Assembly: GCA_002403445.1 (NCBI GenBank)
Contig: DHHU01000064.1
Span: forward strand, 75,142-113,678
Direction: 5' to 3'
From: Salinisphaeraceae bacterium UBA4764
Lineage (GTDB): Bacteria > Pseudomonadota > Gammaproteobacteria > Nevskiales > Salinisphaeraceae
Length of the DNA stretch: 38,537 nucleotides
Program-made: the position numbers and the translations under genes
Shown: piece by piece, positions 1 through 6,584 of the stretch
How positions within the stretch are numbered: position 1 is the stretch's first letter
How the letters are laid out: each line of letters opens with the position of its first letter
Notes under the pieces: model-generated
The model's input: the letters and a program-made list of their open reading frames with translations, nothing else
The model's database searches: none
What the model was told of the DNA's origin: nothing

Positions 1-501
1 GTCGATCTAAATGAAACCATAGGCGCGTTGAATGACGTGATGGATCAGGGGCTGACTCGCAACATCGGCATCAGCAACTTCACTGCACGCCAGATCGACG
101 AGGCCGTGGCCGTGTCACGCCATTCACTGGTGACCAATCAGGTCGAGTATCACCCGTTTTTGAATCAAACGCGGGTGCGCGACACCCTCGGTCGACACAA
201 TATGGCACTCACTGCTTACTGTCCACTGGCCCAAGGCCAGGTATTCGGCAACGACACCTTGCAAGAGATTGGCAAACGGCACGCTAAAAACGAGGGCCAA
301 GTGGCCATTCGCTGGCTTTTGCAGCACGGAGATGTGATTGCAATCCCGCGGTCATCGAAGGCCGATCACGTGGCCTCCAACTTCAATGTCTTCGACTTCG
401 AACTCAGTACCAGCGAGATGAAACAGATCAGCGATCTATACACGCCGGAGGGTCGGTTGATCAATCCGTCATTTGCGCCGGACTGGGATAGCGTTGCCTG
501 A
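1..501 (+). CDS. Aldo/keto reductase, 3' part (DkgB-like), truncated by window edge
   Basis: The frame is open from base 1 with no stop, so the gene begins upstream of the window and about 166 C-terminal residues are visible. They hold the second half of an aldo/keto reductase barrel: GLTRNIGISNF, then TNQVEYHPFL, then IAIPRSSKADHVASN, which is the NADPH-phosphate-binding IPxSSK-type segment. The end (GRLINPSFAPDWD) resembles the tail of E. coli DkgB, a 2,5-diketo-D-gluconate and methylglyoxal reductase. Such enzymes reduce small aldehydes and ketones in the cytosol with NADPH. The catalytic Tyr and the other N-terminal residues lie outside the window, so the exact substrate class cannot be judged. 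It is separated by 137 bp from the next gene and is probably a separate transcription unit. Confidence 0.93.
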   Translation, partial: VDLNETIGALNDVMDQGLTRNIGISNFTARQIDEAVAVSRHSLVTNQVEYHPFLNQTRVRDTLGRHNMALTAYCPLAQGQVFGNDTLQEIGKRHAKNEGQVAIRWLLQHGDVIAIPRSSKADHVASNFNVFDFELSTSEMKQISDLYTPEGRLINPSFAPDWDSVA

Positions 502-638
502 CGCATGCTCGATTCGGCTCGGTGAACGCCGTCAATGGACTTGACAATGCTTTCGTACTGCAACAAGCGCCGCAAGTGTTATATCCTTACCAATGAGTAA
601 CCTGATCTGGCATTTGACTAATCTTCACGGAATGTGAC

Positions 639-1076
639 ATGCGAAATTATTGTATGGGTCAACGCACCCTTTGGTTTGTGGCTATGTTCGCCATTTTGCT
701 GACGACCTCAGTAGCGCAGGCAGACAATGGCGGCGTGCAAATCGAGTTAAATAAACTCCAGCAGTCAAACAACGCCTGTCGAGCGTTTCTGGTAACGCAG
801 AATTTGACCAAGAAACAGTTCAAGAAGCTTCAGCTTGACATCGTAATGTTCAACAAGAAAGGGATTATTTCTAAGCGGTTGGCTGTCGGTCTCGGGCCGC
901 TCCATCCCAATCAGACCAGCGTCAAGGTGTTCGATATCAACAAAACCCAGTGCAATAACTTGGGCCAGTTCCTCATGAACGGGGTACTTTCATGTAGCAC
1001 AACCAAAGGCCCGGTGAAGCATTGCGACTCGTTGATATCGGTCTCGGCGCGGGGTTCGGTATCGTTTATCGAATAG
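639..1076 (+). CDS. Small exported protein at the head of the exbB-exbD-tonB operon
   Basis: A 145-residue protein with an N-terminal signal peptide: a basic start, a hydrophobic stretch at about residues 10-25, and a probable cleavage after AQA. The mature part is about 115 residues with four Cys (CRAF, TQC, LSC, KHC), which could form two disulfides in the periplasm. The pattern CRxxxxxxN, VMFNKKG, VKVFDI, MNGV resembles a family I recall as annotated 'Tat pathway signal sequence domain protein' that sits directly upstream of exbB in some alphaproteobacteria. That link is from memory. No twin-arginine motif is visible here. It lies 43 bp upstream of exbB and is probably co-transcribed with it. 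The mature protein is basic, like other exported proteins in this window. Its function is unknown; a role near the TonB complex is inferred from position only. Confidence 0.8.
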   Translation: MRNYCMGQRTLWFVAMFAILLTTSVAQADNGGVQIELNKLQQSNNACRAFLVTQNLTKKQFKKLQLDIVMFNKKGIISKRLAVGLGPLHPNQTSVKVFDINKTQCNNLGQFLMNGVLSCSTTKGPVKHCDSLISVSARGSVSFIE

Positions 1077-1119
1077 TCCTAGCGCCGAACCGGCGCAATA
1101 CAAGACAAGGAGTTCACGC

Positions 1120-1863
1120 TTGACGAGTGTTAATTCAGCCTGGGGCCAAGTCGTGAACGCATTGTTGCGGCTGACTTCGCTCGGTGGGTTTGTCGTTTGG
1201 ATTCTGATCGCAATGTCGGTGCTGGCATTGGTGTTGATCCTGATCAAGCTCATCCAGTTTCGGCGCGTGCGAATTAACGACCGAAGCACGGCGACCAGCG
1301 CGCTCAAGATTTATCGGTCTGGCAATGCCAACGCAGCGGTGACAACAGCCAATCGCTCGCCGAACCCAGCGGCGCGCGTGACGGCCCGCGCGATCCAGCT
1401 CAAAGCCCAGTCTCGCACCTCCGAAACAGCCGTGCGCGAAGAATTGCTCCAGTTTGGCGGCGATATGCTCGAGCAACTCAGAAGTTTCATGCGGCCGCTG
1501 GAAGTGATCGCATCAATCTCGCCGTTACTCGGGCTTTTTGGCACCGTGCTGGGCATGATTGAGGCATTCCAGAAACTCCAGGCGGCCGGCAGTCAGGTCG
1601 ATCCATCTGTGTTGTCCGGCGGTATCTGGAAAGCACTATTGACCACGGCGGTAGGGTTGGCGGTTGCTATGCCGGTAACAGTGGCTGTGAACTGGTTCGA
1701 GCGCGCCATCGACCGCGTGTCACACCAGATGGACAGCGTTGTCACCCGTATTTTTACATCTGATCTTTCACTGCACTTCGACCCGAACACCGAGCCCCAC
1801 TCCACCAGCTTTGACCCTGACGCCTCGCATGAATCGAAAGAGCGCCAAGCCCCCTTCGTTTAG
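1120..1863 (+). CDS. exbB: ExbB/TolQ-family proton channel subunit
   Basis: A 247-residue inner-membrane protein of the MotA/TolQ/ExbB family. With ExbD it forms the proton-driven motor that energises TonB. A first membrane helix lies at about residues 23-44. Two further helices in the C-terminal half include the family signature SPLLGLFGTVLGM at about residues 130-142 and the segment ALLTTAVGLAVAMPV. The cytoplasmic loop between helices one and two is long, as in ExbB. The start is TTG at 1120, preceded at good distance by ACAAGGAG (1105-1112), and no better ATG is near. The 3' end overlaps exbD by 35 bp, which implies coupled translation. TolQ is the alternative family member, but a tonB gene two positions downstream, rather than tolA, favours ExbB. 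Confidence 0.93.
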   Translation: MTSVNSAWGQVVNALLRLTSLGGFVVWILIAMSVLALVLILIKLIQFRRVRINDRSTATSALKIYRSGNANAAVTTANRSPNPAARVTARAIQLKAQSRTSETAVREELLQFGGDMLEQLRSFMRPLEVIASISPLLGLFGTVLGMIEAFQKLQAAGSQVDPSVLSGGIWKALLTTAVGLAVAMPVTVAVNWFERAIDRVSHQMDSVVTRIFTSDLSLHFDPNTEPHSTSFDPDASHESKERQAPFV

Positions 1864-2263
1864 CGCGCGCTATGGTCAACGCCCCAAGCGATTGTCGATC
1901 AGCCTAACGCCGCTGATCGATGTCGTCTTCATCTTGCTGCTGTTTTTCATGCTGGCGTCAAACTTCAGTCACGACCACGCCATCGTGCTTAACTCCCCGG
2001 CCAGCGGCGGTAGTCACTCGTCTTCGACCGGCGCTTTGTTGGTCAATGTGCGCGTTAATGGCGCGCGTGTTGCCGGGCAATTATTATCGCCCAAGGCCCT
2101 GGTGGCACGTATTCGCAAGTTGCACGCTGAAAATCCAGACTTGAAAGTGCTGGTTCATCCTGGGAACGGTGTGAATCTTCAGCAGACAGTCAATGTGCTC
2201 GACGAAGTTAAAACAGCCGGCGTAAGTGACCTGCGTCTAATGAGCGACGCAGGGAACGGTTGA
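1829..2263 (+). CDS. exbD: ExbD-family motor subunit, first copy with the membrane aspartate
   Basis: A 144-residue protein with the ExbD/TolR layout: a short basic cytoplasmic N-terminus, one membrane helix at about residues 26-46, then a periplasmic domain. The helix begins LTPLIDVVFILLLFFML, and Asp31 matches the essential proton-carrying aspartate of E. coli ExbD (Asp25). The periplasmic domain ends with the usual alternating strand and helix pattern (LKVLVHP, then VLDEVKTAGVSDLRLM). I chose ATG 1829 because the longer open frame upstream encodes no ExbD-like sequence. The gene overlaps exbB by 35 bp and is followed after 4 bp by a second exbD-like gene. It should work with ExbB as the active proton-conducting partner. 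Confidence 0.93.
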   Translation: MNRKSAKPPSFSARYGQRPKRLSISLTPLIDVVFILLLFFMLASNFSHDHAIVLNSPASGGSHSSSTGALLVNVRVNGARVAGQLLSPKALVARIRKLHAENPDLKVLVHPGNGVNLQQTVNVLDEVKTAGVSDLRLMSDAGNG

Positions 2264-2267
2264 CCTC

Positions 2268-2672
2268 ATGCAGTTTTCGAAACCAACTTCCCGGTCAGAC
2301 AACGAAATCGCGCTGTTGCCACTGACGAATATCGTATTTCTGCTCATGATCTTTTTCTTGTTGATCGGCCGGATCACGCAACCAAGTGCGTTTGAAGTAC
2401 AGCCACCGACATCCAACAGTCAAGCACCGGTATCCGGTCGGGCATTGCGGGTGGAAATTGCCGCCAACGGACGCATTGCAGTTAATGGTCAGCGCGTTGC
2501 AAAGAGTCAACTCGCTGCGACGGTACGCAGTCAACGGTCGGCATCGTCGGGTGGCGATGTGCTACTGCGAGCTGATAGCAAGGACAGCACCAAGCAAGTC
2601 ATCCAGGTGATGCAGGTACTGCATCGTGCCGGAGTCGAAAAACTTCGTCTTGTCACTCGCGGCAAAAGCTAA
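2268..2672 (+). CDS. ExbD-like protein, second copy, membrane aspartate replaced by asparagine
   Basis: A 134-residue ExbD paralogue: cytoplasmic N-terminus, one membrane helix at about residues 15-38, and a periplasmic domain ending VLHRAGVEKLRLVTRG. The helix reads LLPLTNIVFLLMIFFLL. The position that is Asp31 in the first ExbD and Asp25 in E. coli is Asn21 here (codon AAT). Asn cannot carry a proton, so by itself this copy should not drive the motor. Its start ATG (2268) is 4 bp after the first exbD stop, and tonB begins 2 bp after its own stop, so all are surely co-transcribed. I recall tandem exbD pairs with an Asn-bearing second member from alphaproteobacterial operons. A structural or asymmetric partner role is inference. 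Confidence 0.9.
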   Translation: MQFSKPTSRSDNEIALLPLTNIVFLLMIFFLLIGRITQPSAFEVQPPTSNSQAPVSGRALRVEIAANGRIAVNGQRVAKSQLAATVRSQRSASSGGDVLLRADSKDSTKQVIQVMQVLHRAGVEKLRLVTRGKS

Positions 2673-2674
2673 CC

Positions 2675-3508
2675 GTGGATCTAAACCCGGTTCATTGGGT
2701 CTTGGCCGTTGTCGCGGCCATCATCGTGCATTTGGCGGTATTGTTGGTCGTACTGGCTCTGTGGGCTCCCAACACCGCCACCCATTCGGGATCGCACAGT
2801 GTTGAAGTCTCACTAAGCGATCTGGGCAGCAAACCGAAAGCAGCCAAGACAACGTCGAACAAGGCCAAGACAGCCACGCCGGCGTCGTCGGCGACCGCCG
2901 CAACATCAGCTGCGCCGGCGTCAGCCCAAGCGGTTGCCAATCAATCGCTGGCCCTCAGCTCGCCGACCCCGGCCGCGGCCCGTAATGTAGCCAGCACGGG
3001 TATACCGGGTACCCAAGCCCAATCCCCGGTTGCGGCCAGTCAGGCCAAGCAGACGCCACCCCCCGCCAATAGGGCCAAGGCAAAAAAGAAGCCAGCCCAA
3101 AAGGCACAAAGTCGCCCTGCAAATCCGCCGTCAAAAAACTTGACGTCGCATCGCATTAAAGCAACCACCACATCACAGAAACGGCAAGCCGAGCATCGTG
3201 CCGGATCAAAGGCAAGCACGACCAAGGATTACACTGATGCGCTAAGCAAGGCGATAGCTGCCAAGAAACGCTATCCACGATCGGCTCGGCGCCACAAGTT
3301 GCAGGGCCACGTGGAAGTGCGCGTAGTTATTCAGCAGTCCGGCAAGATTTCACATCTGTCGATCGCAAAATCCTCCGGGCACAAAAGCCTCGATCAGGCC
3401 GCGTTGAAAGCCGTGAGAAAAGCAGCTCCGTTCGGTGCGCTGCCGGCAAGTATGCAACGAAGCCAGATCGCGATCATTGTGCCGTTTGATTTCGGCTTGA
3501 CCCAGTAA
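2675..3508 (+). CDS. tonB: TonB energy transducer
   Basis: A 277-residue TonB-family protein. It has one N-terminal membrane helix (about residues 7-30) in place of a cleaved signal and a long Ala/Lys/Thr/Pro-rich periplasmic linker (about 50-185). The C-terminal TonB domain holds YPRSARRHKLQGHVEV, the SGKISHLSIAKSSGH segment, LDQAALKAVRKAAPFG and the closing PFDFGL. The domain carries the inner-membrane motor's force to outer-membrane receptors. The linker is lysine-rich with few acidic residues and has less X-Pro/Lys-Pro repetition than E. coli TonB. Start is GTG 2675, two bases after the preceding stop. No TonB-dependent receptor lies nearby, so the substrate is unknown, and I found no convincing Fur box upstream of the operon. 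Confidence 0.92.
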   Translation: MDLNPVHWVLAVVAAIIVHLAVLLVVLALWAPNTATHSGSHSVEVSLSDLGSKPKAAKTTSNKAKTATPASSATAATSAAPASAQAVANQSLALSSPTPAAARNVASTGIPGTQAQSPVAASQAKQTPPPANRAKAKKKPAQKAQSRPANPPSKNLTSHRIKATTTSQKRQAEHRAGSKASTTKDYTDALSKAIAAKKRYPRSARRHKLQGHVEVRVVIQQSGKISHLSIAKSSGHKSLDQAALKAVRKAAPFGALPASMQRSQIAIIVPFDFGLTQ

Positions 3509-3917
3509 CGCACGAATCGGATTACATATCACACAGTGGTGCCGGTCTCGAGCAAGTGGCTGACAGTGGCGAGGGTAACCCAAGCCGCAGACCGCCCCGT
3601 CTTCGATTGCAGCCTTGGTGTGCCATCAACCGATATATGGTCTTTCTAAATAGGACCTATAGAAACAGACGCGCAGCCATTATCAATCAGCGACCTAAAC
3701 TGACCGCTTTCGAACGCGAGTCCTAGGTGAAGACAGCCGGCAGCTGCAAATCGGAATCGAAAATGACTGAGAACCATGGATGATCACGGCCCGTACCACT
3801 GGCCATAGCTCCAACAAAACGCTACGATACGTTCGGTGCATAGCGGTCGCGCGTAGGTGATCGTAAGCGGCGCTATTGCGTCGGTATCGACAACTGGTAA
3901 AGCATTCGGGTTTCTTG
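3509..3917. other. Intergenic region between tonB and the KAS III gene
   Basis: This 409-bp stretch has no reading frame that looks like a protein. It contains one imperfect inverted repeat (3643-3665, listed separately). I saw no T-run terminator after tonB and no clear sigma-70 promoter for the downstream gene. Short minus-strand open frames here overlap the KAS III gene and look like shadows. Confidence 0.5.
3643..3665. repeat. Imperfect inverted repeat, operator-like
   Basis: TTTCTA-AA-TAGG, a central A, then CCTA-TAGAAA. The two 10-base arms match apart from two extra bases in the left arm. The core ATAGGACCTAT (3650-3660) is a perfect 5+1+5 palindrome. It lies about 250 bp upstream of the KAS III start and 135 bp downstream of tonB. 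It lacks a T-run, so it is not a typical intrinsic terminator. A regulator binding site is possible but unproven. Confidence 0.4.
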
Positions 3918-4952
3918 ATGTCCGCAGTTATCAACGCCATAGAATACGTTCTGCCGGCAAGAACCGAATCGATTGAGGAGATCGCCGCACGGTTTCCGAA
4001 CTGGCCGCTTGAAAAAATTGCCGAAAAAACCGGTATCCGGGCCCGCCACATCGCAGACGATGACGAGTATTCATCGGACTTTGGCGTAGCGGCAGCCGAA
4101 CGCCTCTTCGACACCACGGGGACCGATCGTGGCGATATCGACTTCCTGCTTGTCTGCACCCAGACGCCGGATTATCTAACGCCGTCCACGGCCTGCGTCA
4201 TCCAAGATCGACTCGGCTTGTCCAAAACGATTGGCGCTATGGACATCAACCTCGGTTGTTCCGGCTATATCTATGCGCTGGGGGTCGCCAAGGCCCTCAT
4301 TGAAACCGGTCAGGCCAATCGCCTGCTGCTGATTACCACCGACACTTACTCAAAGTTCGTACATCCGGCCGACAAGAGTGTCCGGTCACTATTCGGTGAT
4401 GCCGCAGCCGCAACCTTGATGAGCGATGCCACCGACAGCACCGAGCGTATCGGCCCGTTCGTTTACGGCACCGACGGCAGCGGCGCCCAAGATTTGATCG
4501 TGCCAACCAGTGGCATGCGCGGGCGAGCGACAACCAACACCCCGCAAGAATATACCGATCGTCACGGCAACACTCGAACCAATAAAAACATTTTCATGAA
4601 CGGTCGCGCCGTGATGGAATTTACGCTGCGCGAAGTACCCCGCGCCATTCACCAAGCTTGCGAAAAGGCAAACTTAAGCCTTAACGATATCGACGCCGTG
4701 GTGCCACATCAAGCCAGCGCCATGGTACTCAACGGCATTCGTCGCGAACTCGATCTGCCAAGCGAGCGATTTGTCGTATGCCTGAATGATATTGGGAACA
4801 CGGTTTCCTGCAGTATCCCCATAGCAATCAAACGTGCGCACGCGAACGGCCAAGCCTGGCCCGGGGCACGCCTGCTGCTTGTCGGCTTTGGCGTGGGTCT
4901 ATCCTGGGGCGCAACCACAACCATACTGCCAGACGACTTCGGCCAGGCCTGA
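3918..4952 (+). CDS. 3-oxoacyl-ACP synthase III-type condensing enzyme (KAS III)
   Basis: A 345-residue thiolase-fold enzyme of the FabH type. The catalytic triad is visible: Cys114 in NLGCSGYIYA, His264 in VVPHQAS and Asn294 in LNDIGNTVSCS. FabH-type enzymes condense an acyl-CoA with malonyl-ACP to start fatty-acid chains; relatives make quinolones, hydrocarbons or polyketides. Start ATG 3918 is chosen because the family N-terminus (SAVINAIEYVLP) begins there. No other fatty-acid genes (fabD, acpP, plsX) are adjacent, so this may be a secondary KAS III rather than the housekeeping FabH. The downstream HemD-like gene starts 64 bp later on the same strand and may be co-transcribed. Confidence 0.88.
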   Translation: MSAVINAIEYVLPARTESIEEIAARFPNWPLEKIAEKTGIRARHIADDDEYSSDFGVAAAERLFDTTGTDRGDIDFLLVCTQTPDYLTPSTACVIQDRLGLSKTIGAMDINLGCSGYIYALGVAKALIETGQANRLLLITTDTYSKFVHPADKSVRSLFGDAAAATLMSDATDSTERIGPFVYGTDGSGAQDLIVPTSGMRGRATTNTPQEYTDRHGNTRTNKNIFMNGRAVMEFTLREVPRAIHQACEKANLSLNDIDAVVPHQASAMVLNGIRRELDLPSERFVVCLNDIGNTVSCSIPIAIKRAHANGQAWPGARLLLVGFGVGLSWGATTTILPDDFGQA

Positions 4953-5016
4953 CAATCCAAAGAAACCCAAAGGGTTTGAAGCCGCCGCCAGTAAAACCCG
5001 GCTCGCTATCAGCTGC

Positions 5017-5865
5017 ATGCCAGAAAACGTCGCCAACCGATCACTTGCCAACCGCCTGATCGGCATACCCGAATCACGCGAGCTGGATTTGTTGGCGCGC
5101 ATGATCGAGACGCGCGGTGGGCGTGTGGTGCGGTGCCCGCTGATCGCGATTCGGGATTCACCCGACGTGGATTCGATTGAACGCTGGCTGTTTGACGTTT
5201 GCACTCAAGAACTGGACACCATGATCTGGATGACTGGTGAAGGCGTTAGGCGCATCGACGGATTCGCAGAACGCCTGGGGTATCGCGATCAACTACACAC
5301 CAAGCTGTCCTATGCCACGACAATTACACGCGGGCCCAAGCCGGTACGCGCTCTGCGCGCTTTAGGGCTGACTTCCAACATCGCCGCCCCTGCTCCGACC
5401 ACCGATGGTGTCATCGAGGCTCTTGACACAATCGACCTCGGCAAACAACGAGTCGGGCTACAACTTTATGGTCAAGAGCCAAATCATAAATTGCAAAATG
5501 CTATACGTCACCGCGGCGCCCAACCATTGCCGATCGCGCCCTATGTCTATGCCGACGACGCCGACGAAGACCAAGTGAATCACTTCATCGAAGGCCTCAT
5601 CCAGGGGGATTTGGATGCAGTCGCGCTGACAAGCGCCACCCAAGTTCGGCGTTTGTTTGCGGTAGCCCAAAAACATCGACGGACCGAGTTACTCACAGCC
5701 GCACTGAATTCAACGTGCGTCGCTGTTGTTGGCCCACTAGTGGCAGAATCGCTCCAACATGCAGGTGTCGATCCGGACCTCATGCCGGATAACAATTTTT
5801 TCATGAAACCTCTTGTACGCTCTTTGGTAACGTATTTTGAACAGTCCCAGCCTGCTGACCGGTAA
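5017..5865 (+). CDS. Uroporphyrinogen-III synthase (HemD/HEM4 family)
   Basis: A 282-residue protein with the two-lobed HEM4 pattern. The first lobe contains IPESRELDLLARMIETRGG, VVRCPLIAI and IWMTGEGVRRI. Then come TRGPKPVRALRALGL, the hinge APTTDGVIEAL, VGLQLYGQEP, APYVYADDAD and, in the second lobe, VALTSATQVRRLF and AVVGPLVAESLQHAGV. HemD closes hydroxymethylbilane to uroporphyrinogen III in heme, siroheme and cobalamin synthesis. The sequence resembles a subfamily that I recall near nitrate-assimilation or siroheme genes and in actinobacterial fusions more than the classic hemC-linked HemD. There is no hemC, hemX or hemY next to it. ATG 5017 is chosen since the upstream extension overlaps the KAS III gene and is not conserved-looking. 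Confidence 0.85.
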   Translation: MPENVANRSLANRLIGIPESRELDLLARMIETRGGRVVRCPLIAIRDSPDVDSIERWLFDVCTQELDTMIWMTGEGVRRIDGFAERLGYRDQLHTKLSYATTITRGPKPVRALRALGLTSNIAAPAPTTDGVIEALDTIDLGKQRVGLQLYGQEPNHKLQNAIRHRGAQPLPIAPYVYADDADEDQVNHFIEGLIQGDLDAVALTSATQVRRLFAVAQKHRRTELLTAALNSTCVAVVGPLVAESLQHAGVDPDLMPDNNFFMKPLVRSLVTYFEQSQPADR

Positions 5866-6029
5866 AACTTGCCAGCGTTACACTTCCATATTTATTTCCC
5901 CTGTGAACGGTTCCAGATGACTTCGCACCGTGTCGAGCACTGTTTTGCCGGCAGCGGCATAGTAGTGCCCAATAACCACTTCACGCATTTGAATCATCGA
6001 CCCACCCAACATGCGACTTGGCGATCGAC

Positions 6030-6503
6030 ATGGCAGTAAACCGACCGATTACGGCTCGTAGCGAGCCGATACTCACTTGGACACTGGGGCTGCTTGCGCT
6101 GGTGCCATTTCTTGCGGGATGCTACGTTGCCATCGCCTTCAACGGCAACATTGCCGACCGAACACTGGAATGGCTGGTGGTCTATGCCTCGACTATTGTG
6201 TCTTTTATCGGCGGCGTACAGTGGGGATTGCAGATCGCAGAAAAACAAGCGCGTTTAGTCGGCATGAGTGCCGCCGTCTGTCCGGCACTAATTGCTTGGG
6301 TCGGTGTGATGCTCGGGGTGATGTGGGGCCAAACTTGGTCGTTTGCACTGGTGCTTTCTGCACTCGTCGTAGCCTGGCTGGCCGACGAAAACGGCGGTCG
6401 ACAGGGCTGGGTACCGGGCTATTTTTTAACTCTCCGTCGAACGCTGACGGTCATTGTCGCTGCTTGTCTCGCGGTTGTAGGTGGCGCGGCACTGTTCGGC
6501 TAG
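6030..6503 (+). CDS. DUF3429-family inner-membrane protein
   Basis: A 157-residue membrane protein with about five hydrophobic segments: roughly residues 18-40, 53-72, 83-103, 107-124 and 137-155. The second contains the DUF3429 hallmark of a small-residue helix followed by GGVQWGLQ (usually GGxHWGLAM). A late charged stretch (DENGGRQGWVPGYFLTLRRTLT) matches the family's conserved P-x-W/Y-x-x-x-LR-x-x-LT pattern. The function of the family is unknown. ATG 6030 is preferred over the in-frame TTG at 6018. It ends 81 bp from the convergent fabG-like gene, and no strong terminator is visible in that gap. Confidence 0.85.
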   Translation: MAVNRPITARSEPILTWTLGLLALVPFLAGCYVAIAFNGNIADRTLEWLVVYASTIVSFIGGVQWGLQIAEKQARLVGMSAAVCPALIAWVGVMLGVMWGQTWSFALVLSALVVAWLADENGGRQGWVPGYFLTLRRTLTVIVAACLAVVGGAALFG

Positions 6504-6584
6504 TCCCAACGACCCACTCGGCGTCATAAATCTGCCTCTAGAGCTCCGGTGTTCGCGCTGGGTATATGGCACCAGCAATATATT

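Noticed and set aside
502..638. Possible Fur box or promoter ahead of the TonB operon, including TTGACA at 541-546
   Set aside because: TTGACA has no -10 partner at 16-18 bases, and nothing resembles the Fur consensus. An iron-controlled promoter may lie elsewhere or be divergent.
3695..4159. Minus-strand 154-residue open frame over the KAS III 5' end
   Set aside because: It overlaps a clear enzyme gene and has no recognisable sequence or ribosome site.
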